Below, one piece after another: positions 45,233 to 54,267 of a DNA stretch of 64,000 bases. A model generated the notes under the pieces. That model was not told the DNA's origin. It searched no databases and saw only the letters and a program-made list of their open reading frames with translations. Made by a program: the position numbers and the translations under genes. This stretch comes from Cytophagaceae bacterium. GTDB lineage: Bacteria > Bacteroidota > Bacteroidia > Cytophagales > Spirosomataceae. The stretch is taken from positions 1-64,000 of the forward strand of contig JAIXWQ010000005.1 of the NCBI GenBank assembly GCA_027491195.1, read 5' to 3'. Every line of letters starts with the position of its first letter. Position 1 is the first letter of the stretch.

Positions 45233-46062
45233 AGTGTTTCTAATTGATAAAATTCGATGGCGTTGCCTTCGTAAATTTTTGCTTGTTCAGTGTCACTTAA
45301 ACCACCTAATTGCTTTTTGAATGTACTCACCCAGCGTTCCAAGGTTGAATTTAATAAAACAACAGGATAATCACTCCCGATCAGTAATCTAGATGGGCCA
45401 AAAACGTCCAATGACACCTCAATAATCTCATTTACCTGATCTGTAGTCCAGTTTTGATCGCTAGCCTCAGTAACTATTCCCGATATTTTGGCAGAAACGT
45501 GATCTAAATCTTTAAATCCAGAAATGTGGCTTTTCCAGGCAGAGATATCACCAGATTTAAGGGGAGCTTTCGCTAAATGATCTAAAACGATACGTTGATC
45601 ATTGCAGGTTTGGCAAAAGGAAATAGCCGATTCGATCTGATGAGGATAGATTAATAAATCATAGCTCAAATCAAAACTAGCAAGTGCTTTGACCCCTTTG
45701 ATGAATTCCTTTCTAGCTAGAAATGCGGGATCTTTTTCTCCTTGAACGATGTGCCGAAAGCCTTTTATTGCTTCGAATTGGGAGAAATAAGCTAAGCGAT
45801 CTTCAATGTTTGAACTTTGGAGATCTACCCATCCTACTACGCCTTGAATGAATTCATTTTGTTCAGCTAAGGCTAAAAGAAATAAGGTTTCTTCCTCAGA
45901 TGAGTCTGCTTGAACGGCTACGCAACCTGTAAATCCATTCTCTCTAAAGAGACCTTCGCTGTAGGATGGATAATAATCTTTTCTGAGAACGGACATTTCA
46001 GGAGTAATCCAGGTGTCTCGTTCTTCGTTATAATTCCAAAAATGTTGATGCGAATCAATCAT
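45229..46062 (-). CDS. amidohydrolase family 2, probable L-fuconolactonase
   Basis: The 277-residue protein starts MIDSHQHFWNY, the metal-binding HxH of amidohydrolase 2 lactonases, continues with RHIVQGEKDPAFL near residue 104, LDHLAKAP near residue 159 and GSDYPVV near residue 231 with the conserved Asp. These enzymes hydrolyse sugar lactones such as L-fuconolactone or L-rhamnonolactone. It overlaps the SDR and FAH genes by four bases each (ATGA type), consistent with consecutive pathway steps. Specificity for fuconolactone follows from fucP and GH29 in the locus. Confidence 0.85.
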   Translation of the reverse strand: MIDSHQHFWNYNEERDTWITPEMSVLRKDYYPSYSEGLFRENGFTGCVAVQADSSEEETLFLLALAEQNEFIQGVVGWVDLQSSNIEDRLAYFSQFEAIKGFRHIVQGEKDPAFLARKEFIKGVKALASFDLSYDLLIYPHQIESAISFCQTCNDQRIVLDHLAKAPLKSGDISAWKSHISGFKDLDHVSAKISGIVTEASDQNWTTDQVNEIIEVSLDVFGPSRLLIGSDYPVVLLNSTLERWVSTFKKQLGGLSDTEQAKIYEGNAIEFYQLETL

Positions 46063-46898
46063 CCCTGATAGGCTACAGCAGTTTGTTTTTGTTCTCCTAA
46101 ACCTTCCATTCCTAAGGTTACCACGTCTCCAGCTTGTAGATAGATCGGTGGATTAAACCCTAATCCTACTCCGTGTGGTGTCCCAGTACTGATGACATCA
46201 CCCGGTAAAAGTGTCATAAATTGAGAGATATATGAAACGACCTGAGGAACATTAAAGATCAATTGGTTCGTATTACTTGTTTGAAAACGCTTCCCATTGA
46301 CGTCTAACCACATAGATAGTTGATGAACATCAGCAATCTCCTCTTTGGTCGCCAAAAATGGCCCTAAAGGCGCGAAAGTATCACATCCTTTGCCTTTTGA
46401 CCAGTTTCCACCTCTTTCTAATTGGTATTCGCGTTCAGATAAATCGTTGTGTAAACAATATCCAGCGACATAATCATAGGCGTCCACTTCTGAAACATAA
46501 GAAGCTTTTTTGCCAATAACGATGGCTAATTCCACTTCCCAATCCGTTTTAGTTGAGTTTTTGGGAATGATGATATCATCATTTGGACCCGATAAAGCGG
46601 TGGTACTTTTAAAGAAAAGAATAGGTTCTGTCGGGATAGCAGCTCCCGTTTCCTTCGCATGATCCGCATAATTCAATCCCACACAGACAATTTTGCTAGG
46701 TCTTGCTACGCAGGATCCTACTCTTCCAGAGATTTTAGGAAAATTGGTTGCCTTCAAATTACTTATGGCGGCTAATCCCCCTTTTTCAAAAAAGGATTCA
46801 TTGAAATCTGGAAAAATGGAGGATACATCATAGTATTCTCCATTTTCATAAATCGCCGGCTTTTCTTGGCCTACAGCTCCTATTCTAGCTAATTTCAT
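46059..46898 (-). CDS. FAH family hydrolase, probable 2,4-diketo-3-deoxy-L-fuconate hydrolase
   Basis: Fumarylacetoacetase-fold hydrolase of 279 residues. Typical motifs are CVGLNYADHAKETG near residue 72, KSTTALSGPNDDI near 98, DWEVELAIVIG near 118 with metal ligands, and STGTPHGVG near residue 240. In the non-phosphorylative route it splits 2,4-diketo-3-deoxy-L-fuconate into pyruvate and L-lactate. It sits between the SGNH esterase gene and the lactonase, overlapping the latter by four bases. The substrate is inferred from the surrounding dehydrogenases and dehydratase. Confidence 0.85.
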   Translation of the reverse strand: MKLARIGAVGQEKPAIYENGEYYDVSSIFPDFNESFFEKGGLAAISNLKATNFPKISGRVGSCVARPSKIVCVGLNYADHAKETGAAIPTEPILFFKSTTALSGPNDDIIIPKNSTKTDWEVELAIVIGKKASYVSEVDAYDYVAGYCLHNDLSEREYQLERGGNWSKGKGCDTFAPLGPFLATKEEIADVHQLSMWLDVNGKRFQTSNTNQLIFNVPQVVSYISQFMTLLPGDVISTGTPHGVGLGFNPPIYLQAGDVVTLGMEGLGEQKQTAVAYQG

Positions 46899-46899
46899 T

Positions 46900-47574
46900 T
46901 TATAACTTTTTAATAACGTCCCACATCGTATCAGCTAGGAATTGATTTCCTGCTTCATTCAAATGAACTCGGTCTGTTGTCAGAATGCCAGACGCTTTGT
47001 TTTCGATATTATTTTTAGCCTCGTAATCCATGAATGCCTTACGAAGATCAATTAATTGCACAGAATTATCTTTCGCAATTTTTTTGATGATTTGGCTGTA
47101 AGCATTTAAGTCACCATCGTTTTCATTCGTGTTGTCGAACTTCTCACCTATCACGGTAGGTGTGCAGATAACTACCTGAGCATTAGCTTTTTGAATCTTC
47201 TTAATTAAAGCATTATAGAAGCGCTCAAACTTGTCAGCATCTGTTCCAGTACGGGATGTTGTCTTATGCCAAACGTCGTTTATTCCAATGTAGATAATCA
47301 CTAGATTAGGATTCTTGGCTACTACATCGTCTTCGTGACGTAAGTACAAATCGTAGACTTTATTTCCACCGATTCCGGCTCCAATTAATTCATATTGATT
47401 AGATAGACCTTGCGCGGCAATCATTTCAGTCATTTTGGTAATATACCCCGTCTTATTTACTCCAGCTTGAGTGATCGAATCTCCGAAGAAAATAATACGC
47501 TTAGGTCCATCCTTCTTAAAGGAGCTTAAAGAGGTTCCCAAAATCAATAAAAGGCAAATCAGTTGTTTTTTCAT
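46900..47574 (-). CDS. exported SGNH/GDSL hydrolase
   Basis: The 224-residue protein has a short signal peptide (KKQLICLLLILGTSLSSF) and the four SGNH blocks: FGDSITQAG with Ser near residue 32, the Gly in GIGGNK near 68, the Asn in YIGINDVW near 100 and TDRVHLNEAG with Asp/His near 202. Such enzymes remove acetyl or acyl groups from carbohydrates or lipids outside the cytoplasm. Located inside the fucose operon between FAH hydrolase and SDR, it is a candidate deacetylase for O-acetylated fucose-containing glycans; that link is inference. Confidence 0.85.
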   Translation of the reverse strand: MKKQLICLLLILGTSLSSFKKDGPKRIIFFGDSITQAGVNKTGYITKMTEMIAAQGLSNQYELIGAGIGGNKVYDLYLRHEDDVVAKNPNLVIIYIGINDVWHKTTSRTGTDADKFERFYNALIKKIQKANAQVVICTPTVIGEKFDNTNENDGDLNAYSQIIKKIAKDNSVQLIDLRKAFMDYEAKNNIENKASGILTTDRVHLNEAGNQFLADTMWDVIKKL

Positions 47575-47578
47575 AGGT

Positions 47579-48319
47579 TTAGTTGTTTAGATAAATGAAT
47601 CCACCATCAATTGGATAATCACAACCTGTGATAAATGCGGCTTCATCGGAACATAAATATAAAGCTAAATGTGCAATTTCTTGTGGTTGGGCCATACGAC
47701 CTATCGGTTGAGTGGCTGATAATTTGGCAAAGATCTCCGCTTGATTGTCCGGGTAGTTTTTAGCGATAAAACCATCCACAAATGGCGTATGGACTCTACC
47801 AGGTGAAATGCAATTACATCGAATACCTTGGTGAATATAATCTTTCGCAACAGATTGCGTCATCGATTTTATCGCCCCTTTTGTCATTGAATAGCCAAAA
47901 CGATCTGGTATTCCCACCGATGCAGCCACCGATGCCATGTTTAAAATCACCCCCGACTTTTGCTGAATCATGCCCGGAATAAAGGCATACATGCAGTGAT
48001 ATGCCCCTTTTACATTCACATCAAAGATATTTTGGAAATCTGAAGGACTCGTTTTCTCCAAATTACCAATTTGTGGAATCCCTGCATTATTCACTAAAAT
48101 ATCAATCGAACCTAATTCATTAGCAATAGCCTGAACTGACTCTATATTCGTTATATCCGCTAAATGTAAGGTAATTTCGGATGGCAAGGGATCCGCAGCA
48201 GGTTTCAAGTCAATCACATGTACCTCAGCCCTTTGTGCTAAAAAGGTGAGCGCAATCGATTTTCCGATGCCGGAGCATCCGCCGGTGATGACGACTTTTT
48301 TGTGGGTTAGTTTGAACAT
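47579..48319 (-). CDS. short-chain dehydrogenase, probable 2-keto-3-deoxy-L-fuconate dehydrogenase
   Basis: SDR of 246 residues: TGGCSGIGKS at 12-21, NNAG near residue 78, catalytic Ser in MASVAASVG, YSMTK (Tyr near 145, Lys near 149) and DGGFIYLN at the end. The Asp in HVIDLKP after beta-2 suggests NAD. The sequence style (VVITGGCSGIGKSIA, ISPGRVHTPFVD) fits the family that oxidises 2-keto-3-deoxy-L-fuconate to the 2,4-diketo acid, the substrate of the FAH hydrolase two genes downstream. Its ATG abuts the heptamer spacer directly, and no -7 box is visible there. Confidence 0.8.
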   Translation of the reverse strand: MFKLTHKKVVITGGCSGIGKSIALTFLAQRAEVHVIDLKPAADPLPSEITLHLADITNIESVQAIANELGSIDILVNNAGIPQIGNLEKTSPSDFQNIFDVNVKGAYHCMYAFIPGMIQQKSGVILNMASVAASVGIPDRFGYSMTKGAIKSMTQSVAKDYIHQGIRCNCISPGRVHTPFVDGFIAKNYPDNQAEIFAKLSATQPIGRMAQPQEIAHLALYLCSDEAAFITGCDYPIDGGFIYLNN

Positions 48320-48466
48320 AGTTTTTAGTCGCTAGTCTCTAGTCACTAGTCGCAAGTCACTAGTTGGTTATAATCTCTACTCTATAATCTCTACTCTATA
48401 CTCTATACTCTATACTCTATACTCTATAATCTCTACTCTACTTTATTCTTTGTGCTTTATTCTTTA
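48320..48466 (-). repeat. heptamer-only spacer between SDR and UxaA-type dehydratase genes
   Basis: The whole spacer, including the dehydratase stop codon, divides into 21 heptamers without a break. On the minus strand, leaving the dehydratase, the first units resemble AAGNATA/AAGCACA, then come eleven units of the TAGAGTA/AGATTAT kind, one joining unit, and finally about six units of the TAGTGAC/TAGCGAC kind that run up to the SDR start codon. Three different repeat families thus share one 7-base register. No promoter or terminator is visible inside. Confidence 0.9.
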
Positions 48467-50113
48467 CAAGGATACCCCTCTTCTCCAGAACATAAAATCA
48501 TCCTGTCCCAGATCCATAGCTTTGGTATTAATTTCTCCTGATGCTAATTGAATAATGTATTCTAAAACTTCCTCTCCCATCTGTTCTACCGTTTTCTCTC
48601 CTGAAATGATAGGTCCGCAATTAATATCAATAATTTCAGGAAGCTTTTCAGCTAGCTTCGTGTTAGTTGATAACTTGACCATTGGACTGATTGGGTTTCC
48701 TGTCGGAGTTCCTAAACCGGTCGTAAATAATTGAATCGTAGCTCCTGCACCAGCCATTCCGGTGGTAGCAAGAACATCATTTCCTGGCGTACAAACTAGG
48801 TTTAAGCCCTTTTTAGTCACATACTGCCCATAACCTAACACGTCTTCAATAGGTGAAGATCCGGCCTTCTTAGCAGCTCCTGCTGATTTAATAGCATCAG
48901 TGATTAAACCATCTTTGATATTTCCTGGTGAAGGATTCATATCAAAACCTGCTCCTACTAAGGCAGCTCTTCGTGCATATTCGCGCATCAAGAAACCGAA
49001 ATTATCAGCGATTTCCTTCGTAACTGCTCTGTTTTGTAATTCTTGCTCTACACCACATAGTTCAGGGAATTCAGCAATCATCACTGTTCCACCAAGACCT
49101 ACTACTAAATCGGCAGTATGTCCGATGGCTGGATTGGCTGAAATACCGGAGAATCCATCAGAACCGCCACATTTTACTCCTACGCGTAAAGCTGATAATG
49201 GAGCTGGTTTACGTGTTTGTTTATTGATTTCAACAAGACCTTTGAATGTTTGAAGGATCACTTCATTCAACATATTTTCAACCCCACTTCCATTATCTTG
49301 TTGTTGTTCAAAAATGTAAAGTGGTTTAGAGAAGTTCGGATCTTTCTCCTTTAATTTCTCTTTAAATACTTCGATTTGAGAGTGTTGGCATCCAAGGCTA
49401 AGCACAGTAATTCCTCCCACGTTCGGGTTTAAGCAATAACCTGCTAATAAAGCGCACAAGTTTAGCGAATCATCTTTGTTTTCGCCGCAGCCACTTTCAT
49501 GTGTTAAGAATTTGATACCATCTACATTAGGGAATTGAGCTGATTTATGAACTAAAACAGATGCCGTTGATTCTGTATCTATTTCTAATGCTTTGCCTTC
49601 TGCTAATTGGGCCCCTAATTGTTGTACTTTCTGAGTGAATGGATCTAGTTTTTGGAAGCCTAATCCATTTAGGAAGGCATTCTTTAATAATTCAATGTTT
49701 CTGTTTTCACAGAATACCAAAGGAATAACTAACCAATAGTTTTGTGTACCTACTTGGCCATCAGCTCTATGGTAGCCATTGAACGTACGGTTTTGGAACT
49801 TGGAAACATCAGGTGCTGTCCAATGATAATCCTCTTGCTTGCCCTTGAAATCGGTAGCAGCATGATGCAGATTAAATGTATGAATCAATCCACCTTTTGG
49901 GATATCTTGACTTGCGAGACCTACTAGAACACCATACATGGTTGCTTTTCCATCCTTAGTAATCGCCTCGGTGGTGAATTTGTGTTTAGCCGCAATATCA
50001 TCTTGTAAGGTAATTTGATTCCCCTGGTGGTTAATCACGGTACCTTTTGGTAGATCTTGTAGGGCTACTAATAAATTGTCTGTAGGGTTGATTTGTAAAT
50101 ACGTTTGACTCAT
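48464..50113 (-). CDS. UxaA (altronate dehydratase) family enzyme, probable L-fuconate dehydratase
   Basis: The 549-residue protein has an N-terminal SAF domain (residues about 8-95) and the UxaA-type dehydratase domain with GYHRADGQVGTQNYW near residue 114, HESGCGENKDD near 210, SLGCQHSQIE near 244 and VGVKCGGSDGFSGI near 305, whose cysteines would hold an Fe-S centre. True altronate dehydratase belongs to galacturonate catabolism, but there are no uxaC/uxaB neighbours here; the gene sits between a fucose mutarotase and fucose-pathway SDR. The Campylobacter jejuni fucose locus also contains UxaA-type genes, so fuconate is the likely substrate by inference. Overlaps the mutarotase gene by four bases. 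Confidence 0.85.
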   Translation of the reverse strand: MSQTYLQINPTDNLLVALQDLPKGTVINHQGNQITLQDDIAAKHKFTTEAITKDGKATMYGVLVGLASQDIPKGGLIHTFNLHHAATDFKGKQEDYHWTAPDVSKFQNRTFNGYHRADGQVGTQNYWLVIPLVFCENRNIELLKNAFLNGLGFQKLDPFTQKVQQLGAQLAEGKALEIDTESTASVLVHKSAQFPNVDGIKFLTHESGCGENKDDSLNLCALLAGYCLNPNVGGITVLSLGCQHSQIEVFKEKLKEKDPNFSKPLYIFEQQQDNGSGVENMLNEVILQTFKGLVEINKQTRKPAPLSALRVGVKCGGSDGFSGISANPAIGHTADLVVGLGGTVMIAEFPELCGVEQELQNRAVTKEIADNFGFLMREYARRAALVGAGFDMNPSPGNIKDGLITDAIKSAGAAKKAGSSPIEDVLGYGQYVTKKGLNLVCTPGNDVLATTGMAGAGATIQLFTTGLGTPTGNPISPMVKLSTNTKLAEKLPEIIDINCGPIISGEKTVEQMGEEVLEYIIQLASGEINTKAMDLGQDDFMFWRRGVSL

Positions 50114-50445
50114 GATGTTAGGCTAAATATGTTTTTGGCAAGTACCCATTTTGCGCCTTCTGGCGTTCCTGGGATTAATTTTTGGAAGTTAGACATTAAA
50201 GTTTCCCAAGCCTGCACCGCAGGATTAAGGGCATCCATTTCGCCTTTTTTGGCAAAACTAAATGATTCATCTGCAATGATTTCCATACAAAGGCGATTCT
50301 CAAATCGGAATATGTGCATCGACTTAATTCCAGCATCAAGGATACTCTTTTCAATTTCAACAGGAATTGACTCGTGGTATTTCTCATATTTCCGAATCAA
50401 TTCAGGATCATCTTGTAAATCAAGAAATAAGATAAATCGTTGCAT
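50110..50445 (-). CDS. L-rhamnose mutarotase family protein, probable L-fucose mutarotase
   Basis: Small 111-residue ferredoxin-like-fold protein of the RhaM/DUF718 family that interconverts alpha and beta anomers. It shows FILFLDLQDDPELIRKYEKYH, KSMHIFRFENRLCMEI and a Trp near residue 80. Directly downstream of fucP (one-base overlap) and upstream of the dehydratase (four-base overlap), it most likely acts on L-fucose, giving the anomer used by the dehydrogenase. A similar small mutarotase is present in the Campylobacter jejuni fucose locus. Confidence 0.85.
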   Translation of the reverse strand: MQRFILFLDLQDDPELIRKYEKYHESIPVEIEKSILDAGIKSMHIFRFENRLCMEIIADESFSFAKKGEMDALNPAVQAWETLMSNFQKLIPGTPEGAKWVLAKNIFSLTS

Positions 50446-51770
50446 TAGTCTCTAATTTCGAATCCTTTATAGGCATAATAAATGATGTAGGTAAAGCACA
50501 AAAGAGGAATACTTAAGGCTGCAACTGTGCTTATTTTGAATAGTGAGGCTGTTAATGGTGGAATTAAAGCGCCTCCCACGATCGACATAATGATTAAGGA
50601 GGATGCTAATTTTGATCCATCGCCCAAGCCTTTGCAGGACAAGGCAAAAATGGTTGGGAACATAATGGATTGGAAAAAGTAAACCGCAATTAGAGCAACT
50701 AAAGCGGCTAATCCACCGCCAAACATCGCGATTATGACAGAAATCACTGAACCAATGGCATAGGCCCCTAGTACTTTGTTCGAGGCTATTTTACCCATTA
50801 AATAGGTTCCTAAAAAGCGTCCCAATAAGAAAAGAATAAAAGCGAAGGAGGCGTGAAAACTAGCAATCTGCGTTGGACTCATCGTATCGCTAATTTGGTA
50901 GATTTTCTCTACTAACCATAGATTGTCATTCTTGGCTAAATCTAATTTCAAGTCTACAAAATTACCCCACAGGGAAACTTGTGCCCCTACATTTAGAAAC
51001 TGGGCAATAATACCTAATACAAGATGTTTACGTTTTAATAAGCTGGCGATGGTAATCTTAGAATTGGATTCTTCTGAAGATTGTAATTCCGGCATTTTGG
51101 TAAACACAAATAATAAAGCTACCAAGGCCACCACAACTCCAATGATGAGGTAGGGCATTTGAACCGAAGCGGCTTGACTGACACGAATGGCTTCTGCTTC
51201 TGCTGCCGGCATTGCTTGAATCATTTCACGGGAATATTCTTTATCTGAGAAGATAAATAGACCACCAATAATGGGCCCAAGGATGATACTCATCCCATTA
51301 AAAGATTGTGCTAAATTTAAACGAAAATCCCCTTTTTCAGGATCTCCAAGTACAGTTACATACAGGTTGGCAGCTGTTTCAAGAAAGGCAATACCAGAAG
51401 CGATAAGGAAAAGTGCCGCTAGGAAAAAACCATAAACACGCACTTCGGCAGCTGGATAAAATAAAAAGGAGCCTGCCGCATACAAGACTAATCCCATTAA
51501 GATACCTGCTTTATATCCCATCTTTTTCATGACGTAGCCAGCGGGTAATGCCATGGCAAAATAGCCGAAATAGAAGGCCGTTTCTACAATATTGGCCTGC
51601 CAACGCTGTAAATCTAAGGCAGTTTGAAATTGCTTAACTAAGGAGCCATTTAAGCTATTAGCGAGGCCCCAAAGAAAAAATAAACTAGTTACTAAAATTA
51701 ACGGAATCGTATAAGACGTCGATTCTGAATTCTTTAAGCTTGTTTTGTTGTCGTTTAGAGGTAATGCCAT
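50445..51770 (-). CDS. fucP: L-fucose:H+ symporter
   Basis: MFS permease of 441 residues with about 12 membrane segments and cytoplasmic N-terminus. The first helix region SLFFLWGLANSLNGSLVKQF and QANIVETAFYFGYFAMALPAG match FucP-type transporters, and FLETAANLYVTVLGDPE near residue 128 carries the conserved Glu-Asn region of the sugar site. It is the first gene of the ten-gene minus-strand fucose operon. The 82-base spacer to the divergent M14 gene should hold both promoters, but I see no clean TAnnTTTG box for fucP. Confidence 0.92.
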   Translation of the reverse strand: MALPLNDNKTSLKNSESTSYTIPLILVTSLFFLWGLANSLNGSLVKQFQTALDLQRWQANIVETAFYFGYFAMALPAGYVMKKMGYKAGILMGLVLYAAGSFLFYPAAEVRVYGFFLAALFLIASGIAFLETAANLYVTVLGDPEKGDFRLNLAQSFNGMSIILGPIIGGLFIFSDKEYSREMIQAMPAAEAEAIRVSQAASVQMPYLIIGVVVALVALLFVFTKMPELQSSEESNSKITIASLLKRKHLVLGIIAQFLNVGAQVSLWGNFVDLKLDLAKNDNLWLVEKIYQISDTMSPTQIASFHASFAFILFLLGRFLGTYLMGKIASNKVLGAYAIGSVISVIIAMFGGGLAALVALIAVYFFQSIMFPTIFALSCKGLGDGSKLASSLIIMSIVGGALIPPLTASLFKISTVAALSIPLLCFTYIIYYAYKGFEIRD

Positions 51771-51852
51771 GTGTATTTATTTTATATAAAAGTCAAAAGA
51801 CTGCTGAATTTACCGCCTTTTATTTAATTTTATTCCAAACCAATTTAACCGC

Positions 51853-54267
51853 ATGAAAAAAATCATTGCCTCCCTCTTATTATTAGTTTCCATTAGTCTT
51901 TCAGCTCAAATTAAGACACCTTCTGAATTCCTTGGTTATCCGATAGGATCCAAATTTACCTACCACCATCAGATTGTTGCTTATAGTCGTTATTTGGCCT
52001 CACAAAGCAATGGATTAGCTCAATGGCAGGTATATGGCAATACCAGTGAGGGACGTGAGCAAGGGCAAATGGTCATTGCAAATTTACCTTCGGGTCTTAC
52101 ATTAGAGCAAGTGCAAAAAAATCATCAAAAGCGGATTGCCGGAGAATCGGCTGATCCTACCCTTCCGGTGATTATCAACTTATCGTTTAATGTACATGGT
52201 AACGAAGCCGCGGGAAGCGAGGCCGCATTAAATACCCTATATGCCTTGATTTCAAATCCCAACAAATCAATTTCGTACGTTATTTTAATTGATCCGTGCA
52301 TTAATCCAGATGGCCGTGATGCCTATGTAACCCAATACAACCGTCGTAACTTTATTGCTGGTGGAAATCCGGATCCAAATGATCAGGAACACTATGAGGG
52401 TATAACCTCTGGTCGTTATAATCATTTTTCGTTTGATTTAAATCGCGATTGGGTATGGCAGACACAGAAAGAAACGCAACAGCGTTTGAAATTTTACCGC
52501 TCTTGGATGCCGATGATGCATGCCGATTTTCATGAACAAAGTTTTCAACACTCCTATTACTTTCCGCCAGCAGCGAAGCCTTATTTGAAATTCATTGCTA
52601 AATCGACAAAAGATCTTCAGGAAAGTGTAGGTCGATCATTCTCTAAACTTTTTGATGAAAAACAGTGGCCTTATTTTACTTCTGAAGTCTATGATTTATT
52701 ATATCCCGGATATGGCGACACCTACCCTGTTCTCAATGGAGCACTAGGAATGACATTAGAGCAAGGTGGAATTAGAGGAGGATTGATTTCTGCCAAAAGT
52801 GACGGCGACACAATTTCTCTCGTAGAACGCGTAAAGCATCACTCAGCTTTGGCTTTAAACTTAGTTGAATGGTCACTAACGAATGCTGATGCGTTGAAAG
52901 CTTCTTTTTATGGCGTGCATGATAAGTCAAGAACGAATCCGACGAATCAATTTGCTTATTATTTTGTACCTGAAAAGGAAATGGAGAAAGCACAAGAATT
53001 CAAGCAATTATTAGATAAAAATAATATCACTTACAATGAAGATATGAGTTTGTCTAAAACAATTCAGGCTTATGATTATTCATCCATGAAACAAGTGACC
53101 TTAGCCGTTGAATCAAGGGGATTACTCATTCCAGCAAAACAGACATCTGCTCCTTTGGTTCAAGCACTATTGGATCCTACAATCGCTTTAGAAGATTCGC
53201 TAACTTATGATATTACCGCTTGGAATTTATTCCAATTGAATGGATTGAAAGCCTATGGTATTAATGAAAATGTCTTTAATGAGATTAAAGTTGATTCTGA
53301 AATAATATCTTTTACTGATACAACTAATCATTTAGTATACATCTACAAGCCAACTAATTTCAAATATACACAGACCGTTATTAACGAAGCGGTGAAAGCG
53401 GGTGCATTAGTATCCTTTTCAGATGTTCAGACAGGTGATTTAGCTATTTCGTTTTCTAAAGAGAATAACGCTAATCGATTATCCTTTTTACGAAAAACTG
53501 GTGGAGGTTATCAGTCATTAGATTCCTATCGTTCTAAAGCGAGTGATGACCTCGGTTCCACCCATTACAAACCCATATTCATACCTAAAATTGCTGTGGT
53601 CGTAGACCCAGCAAACGATGTGAACCAACAAGGAGAACTTGCCTATTTTCTAACTCAGAAATATGGTTTAAAGCCATCCTTTATTCCAGCTACGCAATTG
53701 TTCCGCTCTAATTTATTCAATTACACGCACATCATTATTCCAGATGGTAAGCATTCCCCGCTATCTAATACGAATTCAATTCTTTTACAAGATTGGGTGA
53801 AAAAAGGGGGTAAATTGATTTTGTTTGAAGGGGCGCGGAAGATTTTAGAGGATAAAGATTTAGTAGTAAAAGAGGATACGGCGCGTCATACCTCTACTTA
53901 TGCGATGCGCGAGCGTACGGAATTATCTAATACAACATCGGGTAATTTATTGCAAGTGGAAGTGGAAAAGACACATCCTTTGGCCTTTAGAATTAATGAA
54001 TCATCGATGTATATTCTAAATCAAATAAGTGATTTTGTGAAGCTTCCTAAAGATTTCACTCCAGTGCTTAAAACTGGTTCAAAGCCGAATATCATGGGAT
54101 TTGTAGGGGCGAATAAGAAATCTCAATTAGCTAATTCACTCCTATTAGGTGTGAAAGAAGTGGATAAAGGAAAAATCATTTGGTTCGGATTTAATCCTTT
54201 ATTCCGCGCGATTCCGAATCAGGGTCAAACTATTTTTGAAAACTGCTTTTTATATTCTGAATTCTAA
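51853..54267 (+). CDS. exported M14 zinc carboxypeptidase family protein with C-terminal amidotransferase-like domain
   Basis: The 804-residue protein has a signal peptide ending SLSAQ. The M14 domain (about 25-350) shows NVHGNEAAGSE near residue 117 with zinc His and Glu, DPCINPDGRD near 155, FDLNRDWVW near 196, HADFHEQS near 227 with the third ligand, and LEQGGIRGG near 302. Residues about 575-690 (IAVVVDP, HIIIPDGKHSPL, WVKKGGKLILFEG) look like a class I glutamine-amidotransferase-like fold, a combination seen in large Bacteroidota M14 proteins. Divergent from fucP and overlapped by one base with the GH29 gene. Substrate unknown; it might trim glycopeptides. Confidence 0.85.
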   Translation: MKKIIASLLLLVSISLSAQIKTPSEFLGYPIGSKFTYHHQIVAYSRYLASQSNGLAQWQVYGNTSEGREQGQMVIANLPSGLTLEQVQKNHQKRIAGESADPTLPVIINLSFNVHGNEAAGSEAALNTLYALISNPNKSISYVILIDPCINPDGRDAYVTQYNRRNFIAGGNPDPNDQEHYEGITSGRYNHFSFDLNRDWVWQTQKETQQRLKFYRSWMPMMHADFHEQSFQHSYYFPPAAKPYLKFIAKSTKDLQESVGRSFSKLFDEKQWPYFTSEVYDLLYPGYGDTYPVLNGALGMTLEQGGIRGGLISAKSDGDTISLVERVKHHSALALNLVEWSLTNADALKASFYGVHDKSRTNPTNQFAYYFVPEKEMEKAQEFKQLLDKNNITYNEDMSLSKTIQAYDYSSMKQVTLAVESRGLLIPAKQTSAPLVQALLDPTIALEDSLTYDITAWNLFQLNGLKAYGINENVFNEIKVDSEIISFTDTTNHLVYIYKPTNFKYTQTVINEAVKAGALVSFSDVQTGDLAISFSKENNANRLSFLRKTGGGYQSLDSYRSKASDDLGSTHYKPIFIPKIAVVVDPANDVNQQGELAYFLTQKYGLKPSFIPATQLFRSNLFNYTHIIIPDGKHSPLSNTNSILLQDWVKKGGKLILFEGARKILEDKDLVVKEDTARHTSTYAMRERTELSNTTSGNLLQVEVEKTHPLAFRINESSMYILNQISDFVKLPKDFTPVLKTGSKPNIMGFVGANKKSQLANSLLLGVKEVDKGKIIWFGFNPLFRAIPNQGQTIFENCFLYSEF

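Noticed and set aside
48320-48466. The repeat region as a possible CRISPR array
   Set aside because: The unit is 7 bases with no spacers of constant length and no cas genes in the window.
48464-50113. Reading the UxaA-family protein as a galacturonate-pathway altronate dehydratase
   Set aside because: No uronate isomerase or altronate oxidoreductase is near, while all neighbours fit fucose; kept as family name only.
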